DNA of 64,000 nt, taken from assembly GCF_024244095.1 (NCBI RefSeq), contig NW_026250679.1:1-64000 (forward strand). The letters are read 5' to 3'. The position numbers and the translations under genes are program-made. Source of the stretch: Nematocida homosporus (Eukaryota; Microsporidia). Below the pieces are notes generated by a model, which saw only the letters and a program-made list of their open reading frames with translations, ran no database searches and was not told the DNA's origin. Below, piece by piece: positions 26,768 through 35,385 of this stretch. The first letter of the stretch is position 1, and each line of letters starts with the position of its first letter.

Positions 26768-26974
26768 ATTGGTGTAGTGCCGTTACACAACCACTACTCT
26801 TATTCCACTACAAATCGTTTATTTATTGTTGATCGCACCCGCACACCGCATCTACAATTCTCGGACACTATCGTTACCCGTAACTTTAGTAGAGAATTCC
26901 GGTTATATCAAATTTTATCACATACCCCGGGATTCACACTAAAATTTGATATGACGTCATTTTCGCATCCGACC
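26768..26974. repeat. Direct repeat, copy 1 (~207 bp)
   Basis: Copy 1 begins TTGGTGTAGTGCCGTTACAC and ends with TATGACGTCATTTTCGCATC then CGACC. Copy 2 starts at 27075. The copies are aligned over their whole length with substitutions and small indels. Each contains AACCACTACTCTT, AAATCGTTTATTTA, a CCGGGATT near-palindrome and TGACGTCA. Confidence 0.8.
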
Positions 26975-27074
26975 TTGTCAACATTTAATAAAGGTTCACG
27001 CATGTCGTATCGAGGCATGTCTCTGATGGAATTTGTATTAGTTACAGGAAATTATCCTACCCATGGGCACTATA

Positions 27075-27280
27075 ATTGGTGTAGTGGCGTTACACAACCA
27101 CTACTCTTTTCTCACACTAAATCGTTTATTTACTGGGCGACTGCACCCGTACATTGCACGCACAATTTCATGACACTATCGCATTAGTATTGGGTTAGTA
27201 GATAATTCAGACCATATCAAAATTTAACTAATACTCCGGGATTATTCAAATTTGAGTATGACGTCATTTTACCTTCGACC
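27075..27280. repeat. Direct repeat, copy 2 (~206 bp)
   Basis: This is the second copy of the 26768 element. It begins TTGGTGTAGTGGCGTTACAC and ends TATGACGTCATTTTACCTTC then GACCCC, 94 bp before the first paralog ATG. A short remnant of its end (AGTCATTTCCCCCTCGACCC) sits at about 29236-29255 upstream of the second paralog. Confidence 0.8.
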
Positions 27281-27301
27281 CCATAAATTTGGCAGCTAGT
27301 C

Positions 27302-27373
27302 TTAGTTTTGAATTATGATCGAGAATTGTTTTGATATTACTATAAAGATAAAAAACTTGGTTGTTAATACAAT
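27302..27373 (+). promoter_or_regulatory. Conserved 5' region of paralog 1
   Basis: All 72 bases upstream of the ATG (27302-27373) are identical to 29276-29347 upstream of the second paralog. The block includes GATATTACTATAAAGATAAA, a TATA-like stretch about 20-40 bp from the ATG. Perfect identity, greater than much of the coding region, points to recent duplication or selection on the promoter. Confidence 0.6.
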
Positions 27374-28594
27374 ATGGCCTATCGCAAGAACTCATATATC
27401 AAAATTATCGCATTAATTGTTATCGTTGGCCTTTCTGTGCTGCTTATATATGCTGGATATCTCATACACCGCACATATTTCGCTCAGAATACTCCTCTGT
27501 TTCAATCATCTCAGCCTCCGCAATTTAAAGTTATATCTCAAGTAGGCCAAACTAGTTCTACATTTCTCCAATCATTTATACTAACCCAATATAGACCTCC
27601 ATTCGAGTTCGGCCCGCCCAATACACATCTTAGCTTATCACAACAATACAAATACTTAAACAAGGACGTTGATCTGTTTTCTGATCCCTATAAACCTGTG
27701 TTAACACTACTTCTACGGCTACTCATAGAGCACAGTCAAATTCCACCAGACTCCAATAAAGACCGCCAAGGTGGCGAATTCCGTAATAAGATAGAGGAGC
27801 TGTTTCCTATTGGGAAATGGAAGAATGAAATTCCGACGGACATTGAAGAGCGATATATGTATGTTTGGATAGAGTTTATTCGCATAAGCAGTGCGTATTT
27901 TGCTCGGGTGGCATCTCTTGACGATCTAATCGAGATCAACCAACAATTAGCAAAGATTAAGGACTCTACTCAAGCAAATAGTCCGGAAAGAGAACAACAG
28001 ACCATTCAAGCCGCAAAGAGATTTATTGCCACAACCACTAAAACGCATGGTCGCATGGAAGACATTGATAGATACCAACCAATCATTCAAAGGTTTCTCA
28101 GAATTATGAAGGTACGACCATATTTTCAAAACCGAGACCCATTCAATGTAATATCTGCGAACATTGGTTTCCTGGACGTATTTATGCATTTTATGCCCAT
28201 AAGTAGTCGTATAGCAAACGAAGCTATCGCTTTCTTAACTTATATTGAGAATATGCCCGAGGAATTTGAAGAACACATATTTGGACCCATTAGAAATCCT
28301 TTGCTGTCCCCTACTATAGATCTTGCCGACGTAGTTAGTAAATGCATGAATCTTATGGAGAGAGTCCTAGAACTCAGTCAAAAGATTTGGGAGTACTATG
28401 TGTGTATCAATCCGACTAGGAAAACATTAATAATACTCACGATATGCAAGATTCTTGTTTATCCAACAGAACGTCTCTTGAGTTATTACATCACCTTTGA
28501 GGAGAATATGGAACTATTAACCAAATATGGCCGTGCGTACTGCGATGAGATAGACTTGTTATTGGAAACTGCACAGACACTGAGTTACCCGTGA
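27374..28594 (+). CDS. Lineage-specific N-terminally anchored protein, paralog 1
   Basis: The 406-residue product has a short basic N-terminus (MAYRKNSYIKI), one membrane helix (about residues 11-31) and a large soluble, mainly helical region, so a type II membrane or secreted protein. It is closely related to the gene at 29348. Residues 1-65 and about 123-235 are nearly identical. Residues ~66-120 and the C-terminal ~170 residues are highly diverged. The conserved block includes SNKDRQGGEFRNKIEELFP and YMYVWIEFIRISSAYFAR. No known family is recognised. The mosaic pattern suggests gene conversion or diversifying selection, as in surface or host-directed families. Confidence 0.75.
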   Translation: MAYRKNSYIKIIALIVIVGLSVLLIYAGYLIHRTYFAQNTPLFQSSQPPQFKVISQVGQTSSTFLQSFILTQYRPPFEFGPPNTHLSLSQQYKYLNKDVDLFSDPYKPVLTLLLRLLIEHSQIPPDSNKDRQGGEFRNKIEELFPIGKWKNEIPTDIEERYMYVWIEFIRISSAYFARVASLDDLIEINQQLAKIKDSTQANSPEREQQTIQAAKRFIATTTKTHGRMEDIDRYQPIIQRFLRIMKVRPYFQNRDPFNVISANIGFLDVFMHFMPISSRIANEAIAFLTYIENMPEEFEEHIFGPIRNPLLSPTIDLADVVSKCMNLMERVLELSQKIWEYYVCINPTRKTLIILTICKILVYPTERLLSYYITFEENMELLTKYGRAYCDEIDLLLETAQTLSYP

Positions 28595-29347
28595 GATAAC
28601 AATGAGTTTCCTAAACCCAATACTAACTCAAATCTAGAGGGCGCTATTACATATTATGACCATGTTGTTGTATGCCCATAGATCATAAATTGTTACATGG
28701 AAAGTCAATGTCGATAGGTCTATCTTATACAGCGACTTATTGATCCTCAAGAACAGATTGTCTTGAATATCAAAATGTTGTATCATAGCTAATTGCTCAC
28801 CTACCAATATCTACAGATAGGAGATGTAAGAAATCATAACCTTAAGCTTAAATAAAGAGCATTTTGAATAAATAACGGTAGTTTATAACTGGCCTTACCA
28901 AGAAACAACTCTGCTAATCAGGGATAGATGGCTGGATGTTTTGATATTTATCTCTGAGAATGCGATACTATCTATTTAACCCAATAGGAAGAGATATCGA
29001 AAAGTGCACGAGAAAGCTAGCATTTATGAGAAACCGGCACGCGTGGATAACAATGAAGTTGTTCCAAGACAAGTGGCTAGGAACTTTTGAGTGCAATACG
29101 TTCTTGAAAGCCGAGCACGGTACTCAATACAATACTAACACAACCCCACCATAAATCCCACCATAAACTCCAAGACCATTAGATAAACTGAGAACGGGGA
29201 GTTCGGCTTAGTATTGGAATGGCCTTGATTAAAAGAGTCATTTCCCCCTCGACCCCCTAAATGTGGCTACTAGTATTAGTTTTGAATTATGATCGAGAAT
29301 TGTTTTGATATTACTATAAAGATAAAAAACTTGGTTGTTAATACAAT
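28595..29347. other. Spacer between the two close paralogs
   Basis: There is no convincing gene in 753 bp. A 64-codon frame at 28960-29154 (ATG) has no recognisable feature. Bases 29276-29347 are the duplicated 72-bp 5' region, and a fragment of the 206-bp repeat end lies at about 29236-29255. Confidence 0.5.
29276..29347 (+). promoter_or_regulatory. Conserved 5' region of paralog 2
   Basis: These 72 bases are identical to 27302-27373 before paralog 1, including the TATA-like ACTATAAAGATAAA. The identity extends 6 bases into the coding sequence (ATGGC plus the next shared base pattern), after which codons begin to differ. Confidence 0.6.
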
Positions 29348-30604
29348 ATGGCACATCGCAAGAACACTTATATCAAAATTATCGCATTAATTGTTATCAC
29401 ATGTCTTTCGGTGCTGCTTATATATGCTGTATATCTCACACGCCGTAAATGCTTCGCTCAGAATACTTCTCTGTTTCAACCATCTCAGCCTCCACAATCT
29501 AAAGTTATATCTCAAGCAAGCCAAGCTAGTTCTGCATCACTTCAATCATTTCTACCGGCACAACCTATGCCTGTACCCGAGTCCGGCCAGCTCTGTGCAC
29601 AATTTATCATATTAAGGAATTATCTACCTTTATTTGCCCAATACAACCACCACCACATTATGGATACATCTATGTTGCCCCTGCTCCACCAGTTACTCAC
29701 CAAACACAGCCGAATTCTATCAGACTCCAATAAAGACCGCCAAGGCGGCGAATTCCGTAATAAGATAGAAGAGCTGTTTCCTATTGGGAAATGGAAGGAT
29801 GAAATTCCGACGGAGATTGAAGAGCGATATATGTATGTTTGGATAGAGTTTATTCGCATAAGCAGCGCATATTTTGCTCGGTTGGCATCTCTTGACGATC
29901 TAATCGAGATCAACCAACAATTAGCAAAGATTAAGGACTCTACTCACGCAAATAGTCCGGAAAGAGAACAACAGACCATTCAAGCCGCAAAGAGCTTTAT
30001 TGCCACAACCACTAAAACGCACGGTCGCATGGAAGACATTGATAGATGCCGATCAATCATTCAAAAGCTTCTCACAACTATGAAGGCACAACCATATTTT
30101 CAAACCCAAGAGCCCTTCAAGACAATCATTGCGAACATCGGTTTCCTGGAGATAGCTATGCATTTTGTGCCCTTGGATAGTTCAGACATTGGGGACGTTA
30201 GTGTTTTCTTAGATAGACTTGTTAGCGGCATATATCAAGTCGAGAAGGACACATATCCTATCAGTGTTGGCGCTGTAGATGGTGGCCAGGATAGATATTT
30301 TACCCGCGCAATTAATCACTACCTTCTGGTGATGAAGAACTTCGTACAAATTGACAGCCTTATCTGGAACGACGATGGATCCATTAGACCTTTTGACACA
30401 CCCGTCAATGTAAATTGGAAGCTTTATGATACAACCCGTATCTCCCTAAACGGAGGCCATGACTTTAAGAAGAACCTTGATGATTTCCTTGATATTAGCA
30501 GCAACTTCTGCACAAAGTTAGAAAGCATATTGGCAAGGGTAGAAATACCGGATTGTCCTGAGACAATAATGAGTCATCCTAAACCCAATACCAACTCAAT
30601 TTGA
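29348..30604 (+). CDS. Lineage-specific N-terminally anchored protein, paralog 2
   Basis: The 418-residue product has the same design as paralog 1: basic start, one membrane helix (about residues 11-31), then a soluble region. Near-identity to paralog 1 covers residues 1-70 and about 123-235. Between them lies a different segment (about 70-120), and the C-terminal ~180 residues are different, rich in Asp and aromatic residues. Since the changes are block-wise rather than even, recombination between copies is likely. Function is unknown; export or surface display is inferred only from the anchor and family expansion. Confidence 0.75.
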   Translation: MAHRKNTYIKIIALIVITCLSVLLIYAVYLTRRKCFAQNTSLFQPSQPPQSKVISQASQASSASLQSFLPAQPMPVPESGQLCAQFIILRNYLPLFAQYNHHHIMDTSMLPLLHQLLTKHSRILSDSNKDRQGGEFRNKIEELFPIGKWKDEIPTEIEERYMYVWIEFIRISSAYFARLASLDDLIEINQQLAKIKDSTHANSPEREQQTIQAAKSFIATTTKTHGRMEDIDRCRSIIQKLLTTMKAQPYFQTQEPFKTIIANIGFLEIAMHFVPLDSSDIGDVSVFLDRLVSGIYQVEKDTYPISVGAVDGGQDRYFTRAINHYLLVMKNFVQIDSLIWNDDGSIRPFDTPVNVNWKLYDTTRISLNGGHDFKKNLDDFLDISSNFCTKLESILARVEIPDCPETIMSHPKPNTNSI

Positions 30605-31053
30605 GAAGACACAATTTACATACCATGATTATGGTACAACAACTATTAAATTCAAAGCATATATTAATCTTTATTGCGCCCGATAAGCATCTTAGTTGTC
30701 ATTGTAAACTATCCACTTAACAACATAGTTTTAATTGGTGGGGGATAGTTGTGTTGCTCATGTACTAGCTTATGTGTGTGTGTTTTTCTTATCTGTGCTA
30801 GTTGTCCTGGAAGATAATAAGGAATGTCAATTTGATTGTATAATGATCTTATAAAGCTACAACCCTTCCTAAATCGTTTCATTCAGCACAGATATCAATC
30901 AGCCCAAATAAGTGCTAGAGACTTTAGATTAAAACCAAGCCAACAGTTTGGTTCAGTTAAATTCCCACACGATCGATACAATCGCTATAGTAACTGGAGA
31001 GTCAGCGAAACTAAGATAAAAAAGAGGGGTCAAGATAATTTTGAAATAAGATT
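30605..31053. other. Spacer upstream of the third family member
   Basis: The 449-bp spacer is AT-rich, with a TGTGTGTGTTTTTCTT tract near 30774. A 75-codon frame at 30836-31063 starts with TTG and overlaps the next gene, so it is not accepted. No repeat copy or shared promoter block was seen here. Confidence 0.5.
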
Positions 31054-32199
31054 ATGGCACTAAAGACCAGCAAGATAATTAAGATTGGCGTATGGGTTCT
31101 AGCTATTGTAGTTGTAACAAGTGTTGTTTATATGGGAGTGACCTTCTACATTAATGTACATCGGCCTAAGGTGATATACAATGAGAATTTAAGAAAGGCC
31201 GAATCTGTCTTTGAATGGGTGTGTGCCCAGACTAGTCTTGCCCGTAGTGATTTAGCTACTAAGAACTTCGTCTTATCTATTATTCAAAACTCCTACAACG
31301 AACAGCCGGAAGAAAAAGTGGCAGGAGCTGAGAAGTTACTTGCCTCGTCAATAGGCTTCTTTATGTTCCTATCATCTGATGCGCTTTCTCTGGCCGAGCA
31401 AGAAGGGTATGATGCACTTTGGGTACGAATTATCCTGCACGGGATAAAACTCTATGCCTGGAAACTTGCCACCTTAGAAGCACATGTGATTAAAGAGTTG
31501 GTCAATAAGCATAACGAGTTCTATCGCAAGCAAGCAACCGAAAATAACCAAGGCACAAGTAATTCTAACAACCAAAAGAAGCCTTCATTTCCACTAGCCA
31601 AAGAGATAATCTTAGTCATTGCCGCCCATAATAACTTTGGCGGATTTACTGAGCGCTGCCAAGCACTTTATAACCGGCTGTATAAGTATCCATGGGCCCG
31701 GGACTATCACAAGCATTACCAACTCAACTTACCCATTATGGATCTTCTTTTTAACATAGACCTACTTTCCTATCTTGTTCCTCTATCTTTAAAACAACGC
31801 CAGAACATCAGCAGTATTTTAGACGAAGTCGACAACATCCTCTTTAAGCTCGAACAATCTACCACAACAATAACCTCAACTATTTCCAACCACCATTTCA
31901 GCAATCCAGTCCAATCACTCCTCAATGAACTCACTCAATGTATCAATTGTATGCTCACCATAGCCACCGCCATGAGAGCCGCCGCTTACTATACACAACA
32001 AGAAGCCGCCAATGATCTATCGGATACCACAACCTTCCCAATAGAGTTATATTATACCACAACCCAATCTTTAACAGTCGAACATGGACTTAATTCATAT
32101 ATAATCATCCCAATCCTCATGACATACACCAAAACCATAGATTTATACGTCAACCGCAAACACTGTGATGTTTTCTATCACCTATTCCCTACTTCCTAA
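31054..32199 (+). CDS. Lineage-specific N-terminally anchored protein, distant paralog 3
   Basis: The 381-residue product has a short basic N-terminus (MALKTSKIIKIG), one membrane helix (about residues 11-31) and a helical soluble region. Pieces such as YDALWVRIILHGIKLYAWKLATLEAHVIKEL align with the YMYVWIEFIRISSAYFAR...LDDLIEI block of the two upstream paralogs. Overall order and length also match, so it is read as an older family member. An Asn/Gln-rich loop occurs at about 165-180. Codon use becomes C-rich in the second half. Function is unknown. Confidence 0.7.
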   Translation: MALKTSKIIKIGVWVLAIVVVTSVVYMGVTFYINVHRPKVIYNENLRKAESVFEWVCAQTSLARSDLATKNFVLSIIQNSYNEQPEEKVAGAEKLLASSIGFFMFLSSDALSLAEQEGYDALWVRIILHGIKLYAWKLATLEAHVIKELVNKHNEFYRKQATENNQGTSNSNNQKKPSFPLAKEIILVIAAHNNFGGFTERCQALYNRLYKYPWARDYHKHYQLNLPIMDLLFNIDLLSYLVPLSLKQRQNISSILDEVDNILFKLEQSTTTITSTISNHHFSNPVQSLLNELTQCINCMLTIATAMRAAAYYTQQEAANDLSDTTTFPIELYYTTTQSLTVEHGLNSYIIIPILMTYTKTIDLYVNRKHCDVFYHLFPTS

Positions 32200-32510
32200 A
32201 ATACCAAGCCAATCCAATCCTAACACCAACTCAATCCAATGCCAAACCATCCTAACACCACCCTAATTCAACCCTAACACCACCCTAATCCAATACTAAC
32301 ACCACACCAACTCAACTCAATGCAAGATAATAAACTGAACTTAATATAACACCACCCAATACCACCTTAATAACAGATACTCGTTTTAAATACTCTCATT
32401 AACATTAGTCCCTTTATTGATTATTGTGTTGTTAAACAAACGCAAGCCATACCGATTACTGACTAAACAAATTACTGTTTGTAGCCTAGGCAGTTTAGTA
32501 CTTGCAAAAC
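32200..32510. repeat. C-rich spacer with CCTAACACCA repeats
   Basis: Bases 32205-32310 are repeats of AATCCTAACACCAACTCAAT/ACCCTAACACCACC, with almost no G on the plus strand. The rest is AT-rich. No gene is seen between these convergent genes. Confidence 0.8.
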
Positions 32511-33509
32511 CTAGTCATGATGCGTAACTCGTGATGGCTGATCAAACACTGAACTAGAAGATACATTATCAGCCATTTGCCGATTAATACTCTCAAACAA
32601 GAAGAACTTGGTACTATTAGTGGTCTGGCAGTAACTAAATAACTCATCACATACTTGTGGCTTAATCTGCAACGTATCTTCTGTCTTATAAATCGTATGC
32701 GCATCTAACTTCCCATTAACAAAACTCAACGTAATTACAGCCGTCCGATTCTTCTTCTTCGCCAAAATCTTAATGCTTATCAAACTACTCTTCTCTTCCC
32801 TATCAGGCACCTCTTCCCCAGTACTACTATAAATCGACTGCAACTTCTTCTGTTCACTCTTCCTAATATCAATAATCTTAGCCCCAACTAAGCGCATAAA
32901 GACCGAGCCAAACTGAGTATACCAATTGTACAAGTAAACCATCTGCTGATTAGCTGCTTGTTGCAAATCTTTAAGTCGTTCATCAGCCACTGACTTACGA
33001 CTGTTCGTTTGAACTAAAGCCCGGTTTCTTTCCTCCACTAAACGTTTATACGTCTGAATATTAACTTGCCGTTGCTCAATTTCAGAGGTACAACTAGCTA
33101 TCTGGGCCAAGTATGTACTATTCTTCTGTTTAATTTCAGCAAACTGACTTACTGCTTGGGCCTTATTCATTGCTTCTTCTATACGTTTACGAATGATAAA
33201 CTCCTTTTCTTTGATTTGACTTAGTTTTTGTTTTTGATCTTCTAATGTATTTGTTGCTCTAGAAATATCAGCTGATAAGGATTCGATACTTCTTCTATAT
33301 CTCTCAATCTCTTCTTTCTTCTTAACTAACTCTTCTTTCTGAGAACTAATCTCTTCACTCATATCTCCACGCAACACTTTAAGAAAGATATACTTATGCA
33401 TTACCTCAACATAATTGAACTTGATATTAGCTAAATACTCCTTTGAATGTCTCATATCATGTTCAATTGTACCATAAAGACTAATCGCATCTGTAAGAAA
33501 GTCAGACAT
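32511..33509 (-). CDS. Coiled-coil protein with C-terminal globular domain (kinetochore-like?)
   Basis: The 332-residue product begins at ATG 33509. Residues ~50-195 are heptad-rich coiled coil (EELVKKKEEIERYRRSIESL, LEDQKQKLSQIKEKE). The last ~135 residues form a mixed alpha/beta domain with NWYTQFGSVFMRLVGAKIIDI, ISIKILAKK and TAVITLSFVNGKLDAH, alternating strands and helices like the RWD domains that end kinetochore proteins such as KNL1/Spc7. That link is only architectural. It could also be another coiled-coil structural protein. Convergent with paralog 3. Confidence 0.65.
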   Translation of the reverse strand: MSDFLTDAISLYGTIEHDMRHSKEYLANIKFNYVEVMHKYIFLKVLRGDMSEEISSQKEELVKKKEEIERYRRSIESLSADISRATNTLEDQKQKLSQIKEKEFIIRKRIEEAMNKAQAVSQFAEIKQKNSTYLAQIASCTSEIEQRQVNIQTYKRLVEERNRALVQTNSRKSVADERLKDLQQAANQQMVYLYNWYTQFGSVFMRLVGAKIIDIRKSEQKKLQSIYSSTGEEVPDREEKSSLISIKILAKKKNRTAVITLSFVNGKLDAHTIYKTEDTLQIKPQVCDELFSYCQTTNSTKFFLFESINRQMADNVSSSSVFDQPSRVTHHD

Positions 33510-33735
33510 AAATAACTAAAAAAGACATGATAGCTAATTATACTATTTATAGATTAGTGAGTAGTTAGTATTGGGTTAGTATTAGATTGAGTTGAGTTGG
33601 TGTTAAGTTGAGTAAGTAGTAGATTGAGTAAGTAGTAGATTGAGTAAGTAGTGGTTTAAAATAGTATTAGATTGAGTAAGTAGTAGGATTAAGATGAGTA
33701 AGTAGTATTAGATTGAGTAAGTAGTGAGATAGCAC
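33510..33735. repeat. AGATTGAGTAAGTAGT tandem repeats
   Basis: Bases 33600-33730 contain at least five copies of a 15-20 bp unit, GATTGAGTAAGTAGTAG, with insertions of TATTA. They follow GTTAGTATTGGGTTAGTATT (33567-33586), the spacer motif of this genome. Confidence 0.85.
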
Positions 33736-33927
33736 CTATTGTTGGTTGGTTTCTTTGTAGGCTTTGGATAATTCAAGGGCATAAGTAGATACTTTGTCTT
33801 CTAAAGACTTGACAGTCTTTTCTAAAGAATCTACTCTTTCACGGAAGACTCCCATAAGGCCAGAGAGACGGGCAAGACGGTTTTCAAGCTGAACTGTATA
33901 TGCATCTTCTTTTTGGTCGGGTTGCAT
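33736..33927 (-). CDS. Small coiled-coil protein
   Basis: A 63-residue frame from ATG 33927. Residues ~12-58 follow a clear heptad pattern (VQLENRLARLSGLMGVF, then VDSLEKTVKSLEDKV), with no Pro and no Cys, so a parallel coiled coil. Small coiled-coil subunits such as DASH/Dad proteins or HSBP1 have this size, but no specific motif fits. It is flanked by repeat spacers on both sides. Confidence 0.5.
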   Translation of the reverse strand: MQPDQKEDAYTVQLENRLARLSGLMGVFRERVDSLEKTVKSLEDKVSTYALELSKAYKETNQQ

Positions 33928-34257
33928 GCTAAAAGTTTTGCTTAGATTGGGGTAGTTTATATACCAAATATGGAAATAATTGGAATTTTATATTGAATTT
34001 GAATTTGAATTTGAATTTGAATTAGTTTAGATTGGGTTTGGATTGGATTGGGTTGGATTGAGTTGAGTTAGTATTGGATTGGGTTAGGTTGAGTTAGGTT
34101 AGTATTAGATTGGGCTAAAGTTGAGATTATATCAAGTTGTAATTGTACTAAGCTGAAGTTAAACTAAAGTTGAGATTAGATTAGATTAGATTTTATTAAA
34201 CTAAAGGCGTACTAGACTAATATAACGTTATGAGAGTATAATAAACTTGAAATTAGA
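33928..34257. repeat. Spacer with TTGAAT hexamer array
   Basis: A pure TTGAAT array (five units) lies at 33993-34023. GGATTGGGTTGGATTGAGTTGAGTTAGTA-type repeats follow, then AGATTAGATTAGATT (34168-34190). No gene is seen. Confidence 0.85.
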
Positions 34258-35358
34258 TTAGATTGGATTGGGATGGACTTTGGTTTCATAGAGGGGAATT
34301 GGGACTAGGTACCCGTGCATATGCGGTTTGATTGAACGGCCAATTTCGGACTTGAGATTGAGTTGGTCAATTTGGTCTTCAGTAAGGAAGCGATAGTGGT
34401 CAAAGTATGTTTCCTTGGCGGCTTCGGCCATTTCTTCGGTTGTGCCTTCTAGATGGCTGCACCATTTAGGGAATGGGCCTAGGGCTGGGACATAGAAGGT
34501 TTTCATAGTAGGTGAATCACCGCCGAGGAAGACAATACCTTGGGAAAGAGTAAAATCAGCTAGAGTAAAATCGGGTTCAACTGTAGCTAGAGTTTTGGAG
34601 GAAAACTTATCCCAAACTTTCAGACCTTTCTTATCTAAAGAAACTACATTGGTCTTTTGAATACTTATTTTACTGATGGGAAAGTCATAATTATGATCCT
34701 TAACTAAAAGTGGAGTATTACTACGCAGATCAAAAAGAGAGACAGTGCCTTCATAAGTACCAACGGCTAAAAAGATGCCATCGGGTGAAAAGGCCGAGGC
34801 AGTAGCTGATTCAGTTGGTAAGTTAAATGGCTTAATACTTTGACCCGATCGTGCATCAATAAACTCACACTGACCTTGTTCAGCTGTTAGTGCATAGAGA
34901 GAATGAATATTACTTAGGGAAATAGATTCAATACTAGTTAAAGTAGTGGGTAGAGGATTAAGTAACTTGCCGGCACTAGTACTGAAGCGGTAGATTGAAG
35001 GTCTTTTGCCAACGGTGAGAATTTCACCTCTACTAAGATCGGCTTTCATATCTCGACATTCATTGGGTAGTTCAATTGTATGATGATGGCCGTACTGTGA
35101 ATGAAACTCTATTTTGCCGGCTTTATGTAGAAGTGCTAATTTCTTCCAATCATTGCCTAATATGGAAATTCTGATGACCTCATCATCTATATTTCGTTCA
35201 AATTTAGGCGTATGGTCGATTAGATCAAATGCGGCGATACAGGGTTTGTACCCACCAGAAGCTATTATGGTTTCCTGGTCATTTGAGACCTCTAGGACAT
35301 TACAGTACATTGGAAATTCGAAGTTATGTAAAACAGAAACAAGTGTAGACTTGGCCAT
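34258..35358 (-). CDS. ENP2: Ribosome-biogenesis WD40 protein ENP2/NOL10
   Basis: The 366-residue product is a seven-bladed beta-propeller protein of the nucleolar SSU processome. The Enp2/NOL10-specific C-terminal block is clear: VPALGPFPKWCSHLEG, then TYFDHYRFLTEDQIDQLNL, then IGRSIKPHMHGYLVPIPLYE (family form PALGPAP-x-W-C-x-F-L...Y-D-D-Y-K-F...MHG-F-F). The N-terminal CNVLEVSNDQETIIASGGYKP also matches. The C-terminal NUC153-type tail of larger homologs (about 700 residues in yeast) is missing, a strong reduction. GAAAATTTTT just before the ATG recalls the yeast RRPE element. Its start lies 27 bp downstream of the MSH2 stop, on the same strand. Confidence 0.88.
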   Translation of the reverse strand: MAKSTLVSVLHNFEFPMYCNVLEVSNDQETIIASGGYKPCIAAFDLIDHTPKFERNIDDEVIRISILGNDWKKLALLHKAGKIEFHSQYGHHHTIELPNECRDMKADLSRGEILTVGKRPSIYRFSTSAGKLLNPLPTTLTSIESISLSNIHSLYALTAEQGQCEFIDARSGQSIKPFNLPTESATASAFSPDGIFLAVGTYEGTVSLFDLRSNTPLLVKDHNYDFPISKISIQKTNVVSLDKKGLKVWDKFSSKTLATVEPDFTLADFTLSQGIVFLGGDSPTMKTFYVPALGPFPKWCSHLEGTTEEMAEAAKETYFDHYRFLTEDQIDQLNLKSEIGRSIKPHMHGYLVPIPLYETKVHPNPI

Positions 35359-35361
35359 TTA

Positions 35362-35373
35362 GAAAATTTTTGC
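35362..35373 (-). promoter_or_regulatory. RRPE-like AAAAATTTT before ENP2
   Basis: Read on the gene strand, GCAAAAATTTTC ends 3 bp before the ENP2 ATG. It contains the core of the yeast rRNA-processing element. A similar AAAATTTTC precedes the IPI1 ATG and AAATTTTT precedes the MPP10 ATG. Confidence 0.35.
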
Positions 35374-35385
35374 GATTGGGCTTAT

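Larger units (their letters stand above)
26487..27373. other. Promoter-side region of the paralog cluster, with long direct repeats
   Basis: No gene is supported here. The region holds the ~206-bp direct repeat pair described separately. An open frame at 26777-27187 starts with GTG, reads through both repeat copies and looks spurious. The last 72 bp before the ATG at 27374 are identical to those before the paralog at 29348. Confidence 0.6.

Noticed and set aside
26777..27187. 136-codon frame in the accessory region
   Set aside because: Begins with GTG, runs through both copies of the 206-bp direct repeat without matching frames, and has no domain or plausible codon pattern.
28960..29154. 64-codon ATG frame between the paralogs
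   Set aside because: Short, no motif, no similarity to the neighbouring family; length is expected by chance.
30836..31063. 75-codon frame before paralog 3
   Set aside because: Starts with TTG and overlaps the start of the supported gene.
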